This document shows, one piece after another, positions 9,028 through 19,000 of a DNA stretch of 64,000 nucleotides. Numbering within the stretch: the first letter of the stretch is position 1; each line of letters starts with the position of its first letter. This stretch comes from Pedobacter sp. MR2016-24 (GTDB taxonomy: Bacteria > Bacteroidota > Bacteroidia > Sphingobacteriales > Sphingobacteriaceae). Made by a program: the position numbers and the translations under genes. Location of the stretch: assembly GCF_026239655.1 (NCBI RefSeq), contig NZ_JAPIVO010000008.1, positions 248,001 through 312,000 on the forward strand. The letters are read 5' to 3'. The notes beneath the pieces are model-generated. The model saw nothing but the letters and a program-made list of their open reading frames with translations. It was not told where the DNA came from and made no database searches.

Positions 9028-10083
9028 TTAAGGTAAAAAAGCATCCATTGCTATTGTTGGCTTTCCGGTATCGTCAAATGCACCCAGTTTATAACCACTC
9101 CAGCTATTGTAAGATTGCGGCTCCCAGTAAAAAACGCCCAATCCTTTTTGATTAGGCAGGGATTTGTTTTTGGTTAGCAGATCAGTAATAAAAGCTTTAG
9201 AGGCGGCAGCTTCGGCGACCGGCATACCTACTTCGCAGATCATAATCTCCGAGCCATAACGCGTAACCATATCGTTCATATTGGCGAAACACTGTGTATT
9301 TTTTTCTGACCAATCTGCAATAGTCGGATATAAAGACATACCAATTACATCCCATTTGGCACCATTGTTTTTGAGTCCGTCAAACATCCATCTGAATAGT
9401 CCGTTATCATAGCCATTCGACAGGTGAACAATCACCTTCGAACCGGGATTAACTGATTTCACCGCATTATAACCAGAAAGTACCAGATCTGCAAAGTTTT
9501 TCATGTTAAGCGATGCCTTTCCCTCTTCCCACAACATCCCATTATTGGTTTCATTTCCTACCTGCACCCACTCAGGTACAATTCTATTGTTCTTCAAAAG
9601 TGTTAAAACTGCTGTGGTATGGCTGGCAACTGAAGTCTTCAGCGCCGCAATATCCTGCGACGCCCAGGCCGCAGGCTTATTTTGCTGCCCCGGATCTGCC
9701 CAGCTGTCACTATAATGAAAATCCAGTAATATCCGCATGTTCATGGTTTGTGCACGTTTTGCCTTGGCCAGTACATCATCTGCATTACACCATCCAGTTG
9801 CCGGATTTACCCATACCCTGAGCCGGATGGAATTTATTCCTTTATCGCTTAAAATCCGGAACAAGTCCTGTTGCACACCTGCACTAGTATAAAATTTCTT
9901 TCCGGCAGCTTCCATTTCGCTTACCCAGCTCACATCTGCGCCTTTGGCATAAGTACCTATAGGATCCGGCACCGGATAAATCTGGGTATCCCCTTTTGGC
10001 GTTTTTTCGCAGGCCGTGCTCAGCAGGGTAAACAGCGATAGCATTACTATACTCTTGAGGCTATATTTATTTTTAAAGATCAT
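9028..10083 (-). CDS. GH53 arabinogalactan endo-beta-1,4-galactanase, lipoprotein
   Basis: About 351 residues. The ATG at 10083 gives a lipoprotein signal (IVMLSLFTLLSTACEK, lipobox Cys near residue 25), so the enzyme is probably surface- or periplasm-anchored. GH53 motifs are clear: 'GADVSWVSEMEAAGKKFY', 'GINSIRLRVWVNP', 'RILLDFHYSDSWADPGQQ', acid/base Glu in 'VQVGNETNNG' (about residue 178) and nucleophile Glu in 'MICEVGMP' (about residue 284). It cuts internal beta-1,4 bonds of pectic galactan. It lies 7 nt after the SusE-like gene and before the clan-A-like glycosidase in a tight operon. It identifies the substrate of the whole locus. Confidence 0.94.
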   Translation of the reverse strand: MIFKNKYSLKSIVMLSLFTLLSTACEKTPKGDTQIYPVPDPIGTYAKGADVSWVSEMEAAGKKFYTSAGVQQDLFRILSDKGINSIRLRVWVNPATGWCNADDVLAKAKRAQTMNMRILLDFHYSDSWADPGQQNKPAAWASQDIAALKTSVASHTTAVLTLLKNNRIVPEWVQVGNETNNGMLWEEGKASLNMKNFADLVLSGYNAVKSVNPGSKVIVHLSNGYDNGLFRWMFDGLKNNGAKWDVIGMSLYPTIADWSEKNTQCFANMNDMVTRYGSEIMICEVGMPVAEAAASKAFITDLLTKNKSLPNQKGLGVFYWEPQSYNSWSGYKLGAFDDTGKPTIAMDAFLP

Positions 10084-10090
10084 GTCTGTT

Positions 10091-11191
10091 TTAGTTAATT
10101 GAATAGGTATAATTTCCATCACCGCCACTTAAGTCCAGTGTTACTGTAAATACGCCGGTTTTGGTAACCGGGATATTGATGCCGCCCCAGGAAGGTGCTC
10201 CGGCAAACATCAATGTACCTTTATCATCCACTTTATAACTGATATCATATGCACCGTTACAGGTGAAAACAAATGCTTTCCCGGCGGTTAAGGAGACATT
10301 GGCAGCAATCCATTTTTTGGTGGCAGCATTGTAAATCATCGGTGTTGATGAAGTACTCCAGCCATTATCATCACCAGAAATAAAGAATTTTACGGGTGTG
10401 TAATTGATGGTCAGCGCATCAAGGTCTACGTTTACTTTCATATAAGCAGGCGATGGTGTCAGCCATAAATTACCTCCTCCTAAGCTTAAAGTATTCGCGT
10501 CTGTTCCCCAGCCATATACTTTTGCATCTTTCGCTGAAACAAGCTGGAAAGCATCACCACCCCATCCATCTGCATTTGGAAGGTCGATATATCCTTCATA
10601 TTTGGAATTAAATTTAGCAGAAGTCAGCAGGAATCCTGCCGATTGCTCCAGGGGAGTTTTCCAGGAATTTGCGCCTTTCACCAATAATGCCGGATATTCC
10701 ATAATTGCTTTATAAGGTGTTACATCCATTTTAAGCACGGAATAAATTGGTTGTATGGTAGAGCCTGTACCTATATTCTGGTTTACTTCTGTTTTTAAAC
10801 GCACCACTAGTGTACTGTTTACGCCAGTTGGCAACAGCAGCTGTACCGAAAGCAAAGCGTTAAAATCCGCACCTGTGTAGGATTTCTGCAGACTATCGGC
10901 GGCAAGCTTAACGTTAATCGCTTTGCCCCAGGCATTGGCACCAATAGTATCTGCTGGCACATCAAATTGTAAGGTATAGACAGGAACGACTTTGATGCCA
11001 TAATCCGGAGCTTTAAAAGTAAAAGTTACTACCCTGGAAGCATCAGTGGCTTCGGATAAAACTAAACTAGTCGCCGTACTGCTAAAAGAAAGCGAATTTG
11101 CTGCAGGCGGGATGACTATATTTTGAGACTGTTCCTTTTTACAAGCCGCAAAAAGGAAGATGATGAAGATCAGTAGAAACTGATTTTTCAT
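10091..11191 (-). CDS. SusE-like surface glycan-binding lipoprotein
   Basis: About 366 residues from ATG 11191, which begins a lipoprotein signal (MKNQFLLIFIIFLFAACKK). A SusE-type N-terminal Ig-like domain (about 30-145) carries 'SLVLSEATDASRVVTFTFKA'. It is followed by beta-sandwich segments with Trp-rich sugar-binding signatures such as 'ISGDDNGWSTSSTPMIYNAA' near residue 270, typical of SusE/SusF starch-module-like domains. It occupies the position of the surface glycan-binding protein between susD and the GH53 gene. It is expected to hold galactan at the cell surface. It has no catalytic domain. Confidence 0.85.
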   Translation of the reverse strand: MKNQFLLIFIIFLFAACKKEQSQNIVIPPAANSLSFSSTATSLVLSEATDASRVVTFTFKAPDYGIKVVPVYTLQFDVPADTIGANAWGKAINVKLAADSLQKSYTGADFNALLSVQLLLPTGVNSTLVVRLKTEVNQNIGTGSTIQPIYSVLKMDVTPYKAIMEYPALLVKGANSWKTPLEQSAGFLLTSAKFNSKYEGYIDLPNADGWGGDAFQLVSAKDAKVYGWGTDANTLSLGGGNLWLTPSPAYMKVNVDLDALTINYTPVKFFISGDDNGWSTSSTPMIYNAATKKWIAANVSLTAGKAFVFTCNGAYDISYKVDDKGTLMFAGAPSWGGINIPVTKTGVFTVTLDLSGGDGNYTYSIN

Positions 11192-11236
11192 AGCGTATGA
11201 TTGGATGAATGAAGCTATCATGATTGCTGAACTAAA

Positions 11237-12868
11237 TTAATAACCAGTGTTTTGAATTAAGTTTGGATTAGCAGAAAGGTCTGTGGGCGGCAAAGGGAAA
11301 ATATTGAATTTCCCGGCTACGGAGGTACCTGCCCTCAATCCACCTTTCCATGACCATAAATAGGTGTTGGTGGTAAATTTATCAAAGCGGATCAGGTCTG
11401 TTCTTCTATGCCCTTCATAATACAGTTCACGGCCACGCTCGTCCAATATAAAGTCCCTCGTTAGTGCGCTGGCCGAGATATCTCCGGCAGTACTGCCATT
11501 ATAAGCCCGTCTGCGTAATTTATTGACATAATCCAGTGCTTTGTTTAAATCACCGCCCGTACCTCCGCGCAATACGGCTTCCGCATAGGTGAGGTAAGTT
11601 TCACCCAATCTGAACAGGGGAAAATCTATATCTGAAAAATCTTTGGCAGCATCCTGGTTTGGCGCAGGGGCACCCGACCTGGTCTTGTTCCTGAATTTAG
11701 TACTGGAATAGCCGTCGGTTGAAACATACAGTTCAGTCATGTTCAGATTTTGCCCGGTCATATAAAACTGGGCACGGGAATCCGTATTACCTGTTTTATC
11801 TGCAAAAAGATTCACGAAATTCTCTGTAAAGCGTAGACCTCCCCAGTCGCCGTTTGAACCGGAAACATCTGCGGGAACGTGAGCAGGCCCGTGCATCAGG
11901 TAAGTAGTACCCCCAAAATTCTGCGTGCTTGTTCCATCGTAATTAATGGTCAGGATAAATTCATCTCTATTGAGGTGATTATCTGCCATGGTGAGTTCCC
12001 TGTAATTATTATGCAGGGAATAACCAGCCCCGGTTATTTTATCACAATAGGTAATGGCTTCCGTGTATTTTGCCGTACCAGTATACACTTCTGCATTCAG
12101 GTACATACGCGACAACAGTGCCCATGCCGCAGCCTGGTCTGCCCTGCCATATTCATTAGTTTTAGCAGGTGCCAGTTCTCCTTCTATGGCTTTAAGTTCA
12201 GTCTCTATATAGGTGAAGAGCTCTTTCCGCTGAATCTGTTTAGGAAAATCCTTTCCCCCAATTTCAACCGACTCCGTAACCATTGGCGGATTAGCATACA
12301 GGTCCATTAACACCCAGTACTGATAAGCCCTCAGAAAACGTGATTCTGCCCTGTACCGACGGATGTTATCTGCATCTGCACCGCTGATCCCCCTTTTAGA
12401 AAGATTGTCATCCGAAGACTGCCTGATAAAATCATTGCACAAAGTAATCTGAAAAAAAGACCTGTAATATAATCCGTTGATGATTGAATTAATCGAAGAC
12501 CAGCTCAATTCATGCAAACCCTGAATTCCGGCATCACTTTGCCATGACCAGCCAGCTTCGTCCGTAGTCAGTTCCTGCAGGTTCCAGTATAACCTTAAAA
12601 AATCCGAGTTTCCCTCATCTTTAATAATTTCTACAGGAATATCCTGCTGCCCCGTGGTGGCATTACCGGTTAGCGCAAAAGCACCATATACTTTTGCCAA
12701 CGCTTGTTTATAACCTTCAGGTGTAGTGTAAACTTTATCAGCTGTAAGGTCATTGGTCGGCGTCAGGTCCAATTTATTACAGGAAACCAGAGAGATCAGC
12801 GTTAAACAGGTCAGTGAAACCGTTTTGAAAAAGCCTGGCAACATATATTTTTGGTGAGAAGTATTCAT
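11237..12868 (-). CDS. SusD/RagB family outer-membrane lipoprotein (galactan)
   Basis: 543 residues. A lipoprotein signal ending 'LISLVSCNKLDLTPTND' is followed by the SusD/RagB helical fold: 'TTPEGYKQALAKVYGAF' near the N-terminus, TPR-like helices, 'RADQAAAWALLSRMYLNAEV' mid-protein, and 'ILDERGRELYYEGHRRTDLI' near the C-terminus, which is the classic SusD_RagB end motif. It forms the lid over the SusC porin and captures oligosaccharides. It lies 18 nt after the susC stop. An alternative start is the Met nine residues in. Substrate (galactan) is inferred from the GH53 neighbour. Confidence 0.94.
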   Translation of the reverse strand: MNTSHQKYMLPGFFKTVSLTCLTLISLVSCNKLDLTPTNDLTADKVYTTPEGYKQALAKVYGAFALTGNATTGQQDIPVEIIKDEGNSDFLRLYWNLQELTTDEAGWSWQSDAGIQGLHELSWSSINSIINGLYYRSFFQITLCNDFIRQSSDDNLSKRGISGADADNIRRYRAESRFLRAYQYWVLMDLYANPPMVTESVEIGGKDFPKQIQRKELFTYIETELKAIEGELAPAKTNEYGRADQAAAWALLSRMYLNAEVYTGTAKYTEAITYCDKITGAGYSLHNNYRELTMADNHLNRDEFILTINYDGTSTQNFGGTTYLMHGPAHVPADVSGSNGDWGGLRFTENFVNLFADKTGNTDSRAQFYMTGQNLNMTELYVSTDGYSSTKFRNKTRSGAPAPNQDAAKDFSDIDFPLFRLGETYLTYAEAVLRGGTGGDLNKALDYVNKLRRRAYNGSTAGDISASALTRDFILDERGRELYYEGHRRTDLIRFDKFTTNTYLWSWKGGLRAGTSVAGKFNIFPLPPTDLSANPNLIQNTGY

Positions 12869-12886
12869 TTTCTGTGAGATTAGAAT

Positions 12887-15862
12887 TTAAAAATTGACAT
12901 TTAGTCCGAGCGAGAAGACTCTTGGTCTTGGATAAAGATTATTATCTATACCAAAAGGAACTTCAGGATCCAGTCCGCTGTATTTAGTAATCGTAAACAC
13001 ATTCTGCACACTGGCACTCAGCATCAGATTCGCCTTGCTTTGAAAGATTTTTCCAAACCGGTAACCCAGGTTGATATTGTCCATCTTAAGGAATGAGCCA
13101 TTCTCAATATAATAATCACTCAGTAACTGCTGCGTTTTAAAATTGGTGGTCAGATAATTCGGCGAAGCATTGGCAAGAACAGACGAACCCGTGATCTGTG
13201 CCAGGTTGCCGGTTTGACTATAAATATTATTGTATACGTAATTACCCAGATTAGCTCTCAGGGTAAAACTCATATTCCATTGTTTGTAACTGAGATTATT
13301 GCTGAATCCAAGAAAAACTTTAGGATCAGCAGGTTTCCCTTTATGGAAGTCATTTTCATTTACCTGGCCATCCCCATTCTGGTCTATATATACACCTTCA
13401 ATAGGTTGTCCGGATTGATTATAGGCTTGTTCCAAGAGATAAAAGGTATTTTTACTGCCGCCGACTGCATTGATTAAAGCAAATTGTCCGCCTATCCCGC
13501 CGGCAATGCTTCCAGACTGAAAGCCTTTATAATTCGCATCGTTGGGCACCACCGTAAGGTTAGTGATAGTATTTTTATTGTAAGTAGCGTTGAGACTGAA
13601 CTCCCAGTTCAGGTCTGCCGTTTTCACCGGGACAAAACCCAATGTAAGTTCCAGTCCTTTGTTAGTCATATCACCAACATTCACTACAGCACTTGCTGAA
13701 AAATTGGTTCCTGCAGGCTGTGGTACCCTATTGAGTAAATCGCTCGTTTTCTTGGAGTACCACTCCAGGCTACCGGTAATCCTGTTATCCAAAAAGCCAG
13801 CATCTACGGCTATATTGGTTGTGGCTGTCTGTTCCCATTTGATATTGGAAATATAAGCACTGGGGCGATACATCTGGTAAAAAGCATTTCCAAACTGGTA
13901 AGAGGCATTGGGTGTACTCAGGTTATATGTGGATAAATAACCATAATTATCAATCCCGTCCTGCTGACCAGTCAAACCGTAACTTGCCCTCAATTTCAAT
14001 GCAGAAATGGTCTTGCTATCTTTCAGGAAATCTTCATTTTTCAAGGTCCAGGCTAAGGCTACAGAAGGGAAAACAGCATATTTATATTTTGGTGCAAAAC
14101 GGGAAGAGCCATCTCTTCTGACAGTTGCAGTCAGTAAAAAGCGATTATCATAACTATAATTTACACGTCCGAAATAAGAAATAAGCCGGTTTTGTGGTTT
14201 GTTAAATGGAAAAGTAGGGTCTGAATTGGCTATTTTTTTCCCATCGGCATCAAAATCTGCAAAGTTGTACACCTTAGTGAGGTAATCATTGTAGGAATAA
14301 CCAGCTGTAGCATCTACCCTGCCCTTGATAGATTTAAATTCTTTGATGTAATTCAGGTAAAAATCAAATACGGTATTCATCCGGGTTTGTTTATATTCCG
14401 TGTTCACACCCGGTCTGTTAATTGTTTCTGCTGCGTATTGGTCAACAAATACAGTTCCTTTACCGGTTGCCATATCATAACCTGCATTCACATTGGCATG
14501 CAGCTCAGGAAGAAAATGAAATTTATAGTCCAATTGCAAATTTCCAATACTCCGGTAAGGATTGGAACGGTCTTCCCGCTGCTCCAGTAAACCTACGGGG
14601 TTTCTACCCACCAGGTTTGCCAAACCACTTGGGTTAGCCGCATTGAGCCATTCCCAATAACCATTATAATCGCTTCTATTGGTATAAGTAGCCTGTGTCG
14701 GATCAAAACTTACCGCACCACCAATGGCTGCAGTATTGGCAAACCTTGTTTTAAGAGTACTTCCCTTAAGGTTCAGATCCAGTTTTAAATGATTATCAAA
14801 AAAAGTAGGGTTTAGTACCAGTGCCAGGGATGTTTTTTGCAGTTCATCCGTACGCAATATACCGCGTTGGTTCTGATAACCCAGCGAAAGACGATAAGGC
14901 AATTTTTTAATTCCTCCGCTGATGCTCAGGTTATTGTCCGTCGCCAGACCATCCTGATAAATCAGGTCCTGCCAGTTGGTATTGAAATTGCCCAGCATTT
15001 CTTTTTGCTGTTGAGTACCGCTGGCATTCACAATACTGCGAATCTGATCCGCACTTAACACATCCACTTTCCTGACAATTCTGGATACAGAGTTCACTGT
15101 ATTGAAGGCCAGCTTTAATTCCCCGCCCAGGCCTTTTTTTGTGGTGATAATGATTACACCGTTTGCTGCTCTTGCACCATAAATTGCAGCAGCAGAAGCA
15201 TCTTTTAATACAGTAAAGGTTTCTATGTCGTTCGGATTGATGAAACTCAAAGGATTCGAGGCTCCAGAAACACCGCCATTTTCAAGCGGAACACCGTCGA
15301 TTACAATCAACGGATCATTACTGGCATTTAAAGAAGATCCGCCACGGATACGGATAGTACTTCCACTTCCCGGCTGACCACTATTTGAGGTAATGGATAC
15401 ACCTGACACTTTACCGGATAACATTTGCTCGGGGGTGGTGATATTTCCTTTTTGAAAATCCTTCGAACTGACTACCGCAATGGAACCAGTGAGGTCTTGT
15501 TTCCTGGTTGTACCATAGCCCACTACAACCACTTCAGATAAGGCAGCAGCATCTTCACGTAAGGTGATATTTAACCTGGTTGAGCCTGCGCTGAGTTCTT
15601 GTTTGATGAATCCTACAGAAGTGAATTCCAGAATGGCTTGTGGACTTGGAACGCGGATAGAAAAACGACCGTCAGTACCCGTTACGGTGACCGTAGCTGT
15701 TCCCTTTAAACGGACACTTACACCCGGCATTCCGAGTCCGTCGGTGGCCGACTTTACCGTCCCGCTCACGGTAACCGGCTGCTGTGCATACAGGCTCAGC
15801 GTAAAAATAAAGAGTAGCAGAAGGAGCATGCTGCTCTTATGATAAAAAGTAGAATTGTGCAT
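12887..15862 (-). CDS. SusC/RagA family TonB-dependent transporter (galactan)
   Basis: About 991 residues from ATG 15862, which starts just ahead of the signal peptide (LLLLFIFTLSLYAQQ). An earlier frame start at 15916 would add a charged, non-signal leader. The order is a carboxypeptidase-like regulatory domain (about 30-110, 'VSGTVKSATDGLGMPGVSVR'), the TonB-box region 'SEVVVVGYGTTRKQDLTGS', plug domain with 'VIDGVPLENGGVSGASNP' and 'VLKDASAAAIYGARAANGVI', and a C-terminal 22-strand barrel ending in aromatic 'SLGLNVNF'. It imports oligosaccharides with TonB energy. It is the first gene of the six-gene galactan operon and is divergent from the hybrid sensor. Confidence 0.94.
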   Translation of the reverse strand: MHNSTFYHKSSMLLLLLFIFTLSLYAQQPVTVSGTVKSATDGLGMPGVSVRLKGTATVTVTGTDGRFSIRVPSPQAILEFTSVGFIKQELSAGSTRLNITLREDAAALSEVVVVGYGTTRKQDLTGSIAVVSSKDFQKGNITTPEQMLSGKVSGVSITSNSGQPGSGSTIRIRGGSSLNASNDPLIVIDGVPLENGGVSGASNPLSFINPNDIETFTVLKDASAAAIYGARAANGVIIITTKKGLGGELKLAFNTVNSVSRIVRKVDVLSADQIRSIVNASGTQQQKEMLGNFNTNWQDLIYQDGLATDNNLSISGGIKKLPYRLSLGYQNQRGILRTDELQKTSLALVLNPTFFDNHLKLDLNLKGSTLKTRFANTAAIGGAVSFDPTQATYTNRSDYNGYWEWLNAANPSGLANLVGRNPVGLLEQREDRSNPYRSIGNLQLDYKFHFLPELHANVNAGYDMATGKGTVFVDQYAAETINRPGVNTEYKQTRMNTVFDFYLNYIKEFKSIKGRVDATAGYSYNDYLTKVYNFADFDADGKKIANSDPTFPFNKPQNRLISYFGRVNYSYDNRFLLTATVRRDGSSRFAPKYKYAVFPSVALAWTLKNEDFLKDSKTISALKLRASYGLTGQQDGIDNYGYLSTYNLSTPNASYQFGNAFYQMYRPSAYISNIKWEQTATTNIAVDAGFLDNRITGSLEWYSKKTSDLLNRVPQPAGTNFSASAVVNVGDMTNKGLELTLGFVPVKTADLNWEFSLNATYNKNTITNLTVVPNDANYKGFQSGSIAGGIGGQFALINAVGGSKNTFYLLEQAYNQSGQPIEGVYIDQNGDGQVNENDFHKGKPADPKVFLGFSNNLSYKQWNMSFTLRANLGNYVYNNIYSQTGNLAQITGSSVLANASPNYLTTNFKTQQLLSDYYIENGSFLKMDNINLGYRFGKIFQSKANLMLSASVQNVFTITKYSGLDPEVPFGIDNNLYPRPRVFSLGLNVNF

Positions 15863-15886
15863 ACAGTATTTGGTTTTTTTGGAGAT

Positions 15887-15920
15887 ACAAATGAAACCTT
15901 TCCCCTGCTTTTTCATTTGT
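15887..15920. promoter_or_regulatory. Perfect 10-bp inverted repeat between susC and the hybrid regulator
   Basis: ACAAATGAAA (15887-15896) and TTTCATTTGT (15911-15920) are exact reverse complements around a 14-nt spacer. The site begins 25 bp upstream of the chosen susC ATG. It could be the binding site of the AraC-type output domain of the divergent regulator, or a hairpin in the susC leader. I see no good TAnnTTTG element between it and the susC start. Confidence 0.5.
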
Positions 15921-16057
15921 TCAATTGATCATATTTTTTGTGCTATCAGACAAATCGATTGTAATTAACCCCATAAAAGCGTTTTTAATAGTTATTTATA
16001 GTCTTAATTTCTTTTACCTTTATAAAAATATAAACCTACTTCCTGCCACAATTCACC

Positions 16058-19000
16058 ATGATTTCCTTTACCAAAAGTCTGATCCTTTTATTATGCTGTT
16101 GTGTTTTCACAACGGTTTGCGGTCAAAATCTAAAGTTCAGACGTATAGGAATTGAGGACGGACTTTCAAATAGTACCATAGAATGCATTTTTCAGGATTA
16201 CCGGGGTTTTATCTGGTTTGGCACACGTGACGGATTAAACAAATACGATGGTAACCAGATCACTTTATATCAGCATAGCGAAGCAAATAGTACTATCAGC
16301 GATAACTATATCCGCTGTATTTATGAAGACAAACAGCATCGGTTATGGATTGGTACTTCAAATGGGCTGAACCGCTTTAATCCGGAAAACAATCAGTTTA
16401 CCCGGTATCATGCGGATCAAAATAAAAAGGCCGTACTGAGCAATAATGCTGTGGTTTCCATAAGTGAAACAGACCGTGGTTTGTGGATCGGTACCGATGG
16501 CGGCGGAATCAATCTGATGAATTTGCAAAGCGGAAAGGTGCAGTCTTATGTCGTTGCTGATCGTTCATCAGCCGTAGCCGCTGATCGTGTAAATGGTATC
16601 TATCCGGATCAGTCCGGCAATCTTTGGCTGGCAACAAATAAGGGCTTAGTATTTTTTAACACTGCAACCATTCAATTCAAATCAGTACCTGCACTCCGCT
16701 CCTATGCTATCAGGACCATTACAACTGCTCCCGAAGGCAATTTATGGCTGGGCACAGAAGAAAGAGGGTTATTTTGTTATGACATCAAAAACGCCACTTT
16801 AAAACAATACCAGCATCAGGAAAAAAATAAAAACAGCCTGGCAAGTGATTTGGTCAGGGCTGTGGTATTTCATAAAAAAAATGAAATATGGGTTGGTGGA
16901 ATCAATGGCGGACTTGACTTGTTGAATACCGCAACGAATACTTTCCGTCATTATCAAAATGAACCTGGAGACCCCTCCAGTTTATCGCAACGAACAGTTT
17001 CTGCACTGTACCAGGACAAACAGGGAAATTTATGGATAGGAACGCATCGCGGTGGGGTTAATTTATATTGTCCCGGATCGGAGAAATTCAATCTGGTTCA
17101 GCAGGAACTAAATAAAAATAGTTTAAGCTATAATGATGTTAAAGCCTTCTATGAAGACCAGCAGCAGAACATATGGATCGGAACAGATGGAGGAGGTTTA
17201 AATTACTTCGACCAGATTAAAAAGACCTTTGCTCATTACCGGACAAATCCATTTGATTCCGGAAGCCTGGGTTCTGATGCCGTTCTTGATATTATGGCCG
17301 ATCGCTACAACCAGCTGTTTATAGGTACCTGGGGAGGTGGTCTGAACCTGATGGACAAGAAAAACGGGACTTTTAAGCGCTTTACTTATGACGGAGGTCC
17401 CGGATCTATATCATCCGATTACGTACAAAAAACAATCGAAGACAGCGAAAACAACCTTTGGGTAGGCACCTATTATGGCGGTTTAAACTTGCTTGATCGT
17501 AAAACGATGCGCTTTACACGACTGACTGAAGGCAGAAACGGATCTAAGCTGGTCGGAAACAATATCATTTCCCTGCTGGAGGATGACAAGAAAAACTTGT
17601 GGATCGGGACAGATGACGGAGGCCTGAATTGTTATGATCTCCGCACAAAGATTTTTACACATTATTTTCTGAAGGAAGAACGCAAACCAGACCTGCGCGT
17701 ACTCTTTATGGATAGTAAACGCAGGTTGTGGCTGGGTCAGAAGGGACTGTACCTGTTTAATCCGGCAAAAAAGATGTTCTCGTTGTACACAAAAAAAGCT
17801 GAGCTGGGCAGTACTTTTATAAAAGGCATATTGGAAGATGAAGCCGGCAATTTGTGGATCTCCACTTCCAGGGGGCTCACCAGATTTAATCCCGAAAATT
17901 TATCCTTCAAAAAATACAACAGGGCAGATGGTTTGCAGGGCCTCGAATTTGAAGCCAATGCGGTCATGAAAACAGCGAAAGGAGAGTTGTTTTTTGGCGG
18001 CGTTAACGGATTTAATTCAATTCTTCCAAAAGATATTAAGCCGAATAAATATATCCCTCCTGTATATCTGACAGAATTTCAAATATTCAACAATAAAATT
18101 GTTCCTGGTGTAAAAGGCTCACCATTAGCAAAAGACATCGGTTTTACTAAAGAGATAAGGCTGAGTTATAAACAGTCTTCATTTTCCTTCAATTTTGCAG
18201 GGCTCAATTATACGGCACCTGAAAACAATAAATATGCATTTAAGCTGGAAGGTTTTGATAAAGAGTGGAATTACAACAGTACTTCAGGGAAGGCAGCATA
18301 CACCAATCTGGATCCGGGCACTTATACCTTTAAGGTAAGGGCGTCAAATAATGATGGACTGTGGAACCGGACAGGCACCTCGTTGCGCATAGTCATTGCG
18401 CCACCCTTCTGGGCTACATGGTGGTTCAGGTTGCTTGCGGCCAGTTTATCCATTTATCTGGCCTATGCATTGCTGAGTTTCCGGAGAAAGCTGGAACTGA
18501 GGACCCTCGAAGAAAAAAAGAGAGAGGAAATGCACCAGGTCCAGCTGCAGTTCTTTACCAACATTTCTCATGAATTCCGCACACCTCTCTCGTTGATCCT
18601 GGGTCCTATCGACCGTTTGCTAAAGGAAGATCACCAGGCAACCTTTCAATCTTACTATAAAACGATTCACCGGAATGCCAACCGGCTCCTCAATCTGATC
18701 AATGAACTGATGGACTTCAGGAAGATAGAATCAGGCGCATTACAGCTGAAAGTAACCCATGGCAACCTGAGCCTTTTTATTGATGAGGTAGCAGAAGAGT
18801 TTTCGGAAATGGCCTTAGAAAAGAACATCACTTTTAAAGTGAATAAAAGCGCCGAATTTACCGCCGTATGGTTTGACCGGCAGGTGATTGAAAAGATAAT
18901 CCTGAACCTGATCAACAATTCTTTGAAATATACGGACACTGGTGGTGAAATCACGTTAGCTGTATTTCATGCAGCAGCCAGTATCGAGCCCTGTTATGAG

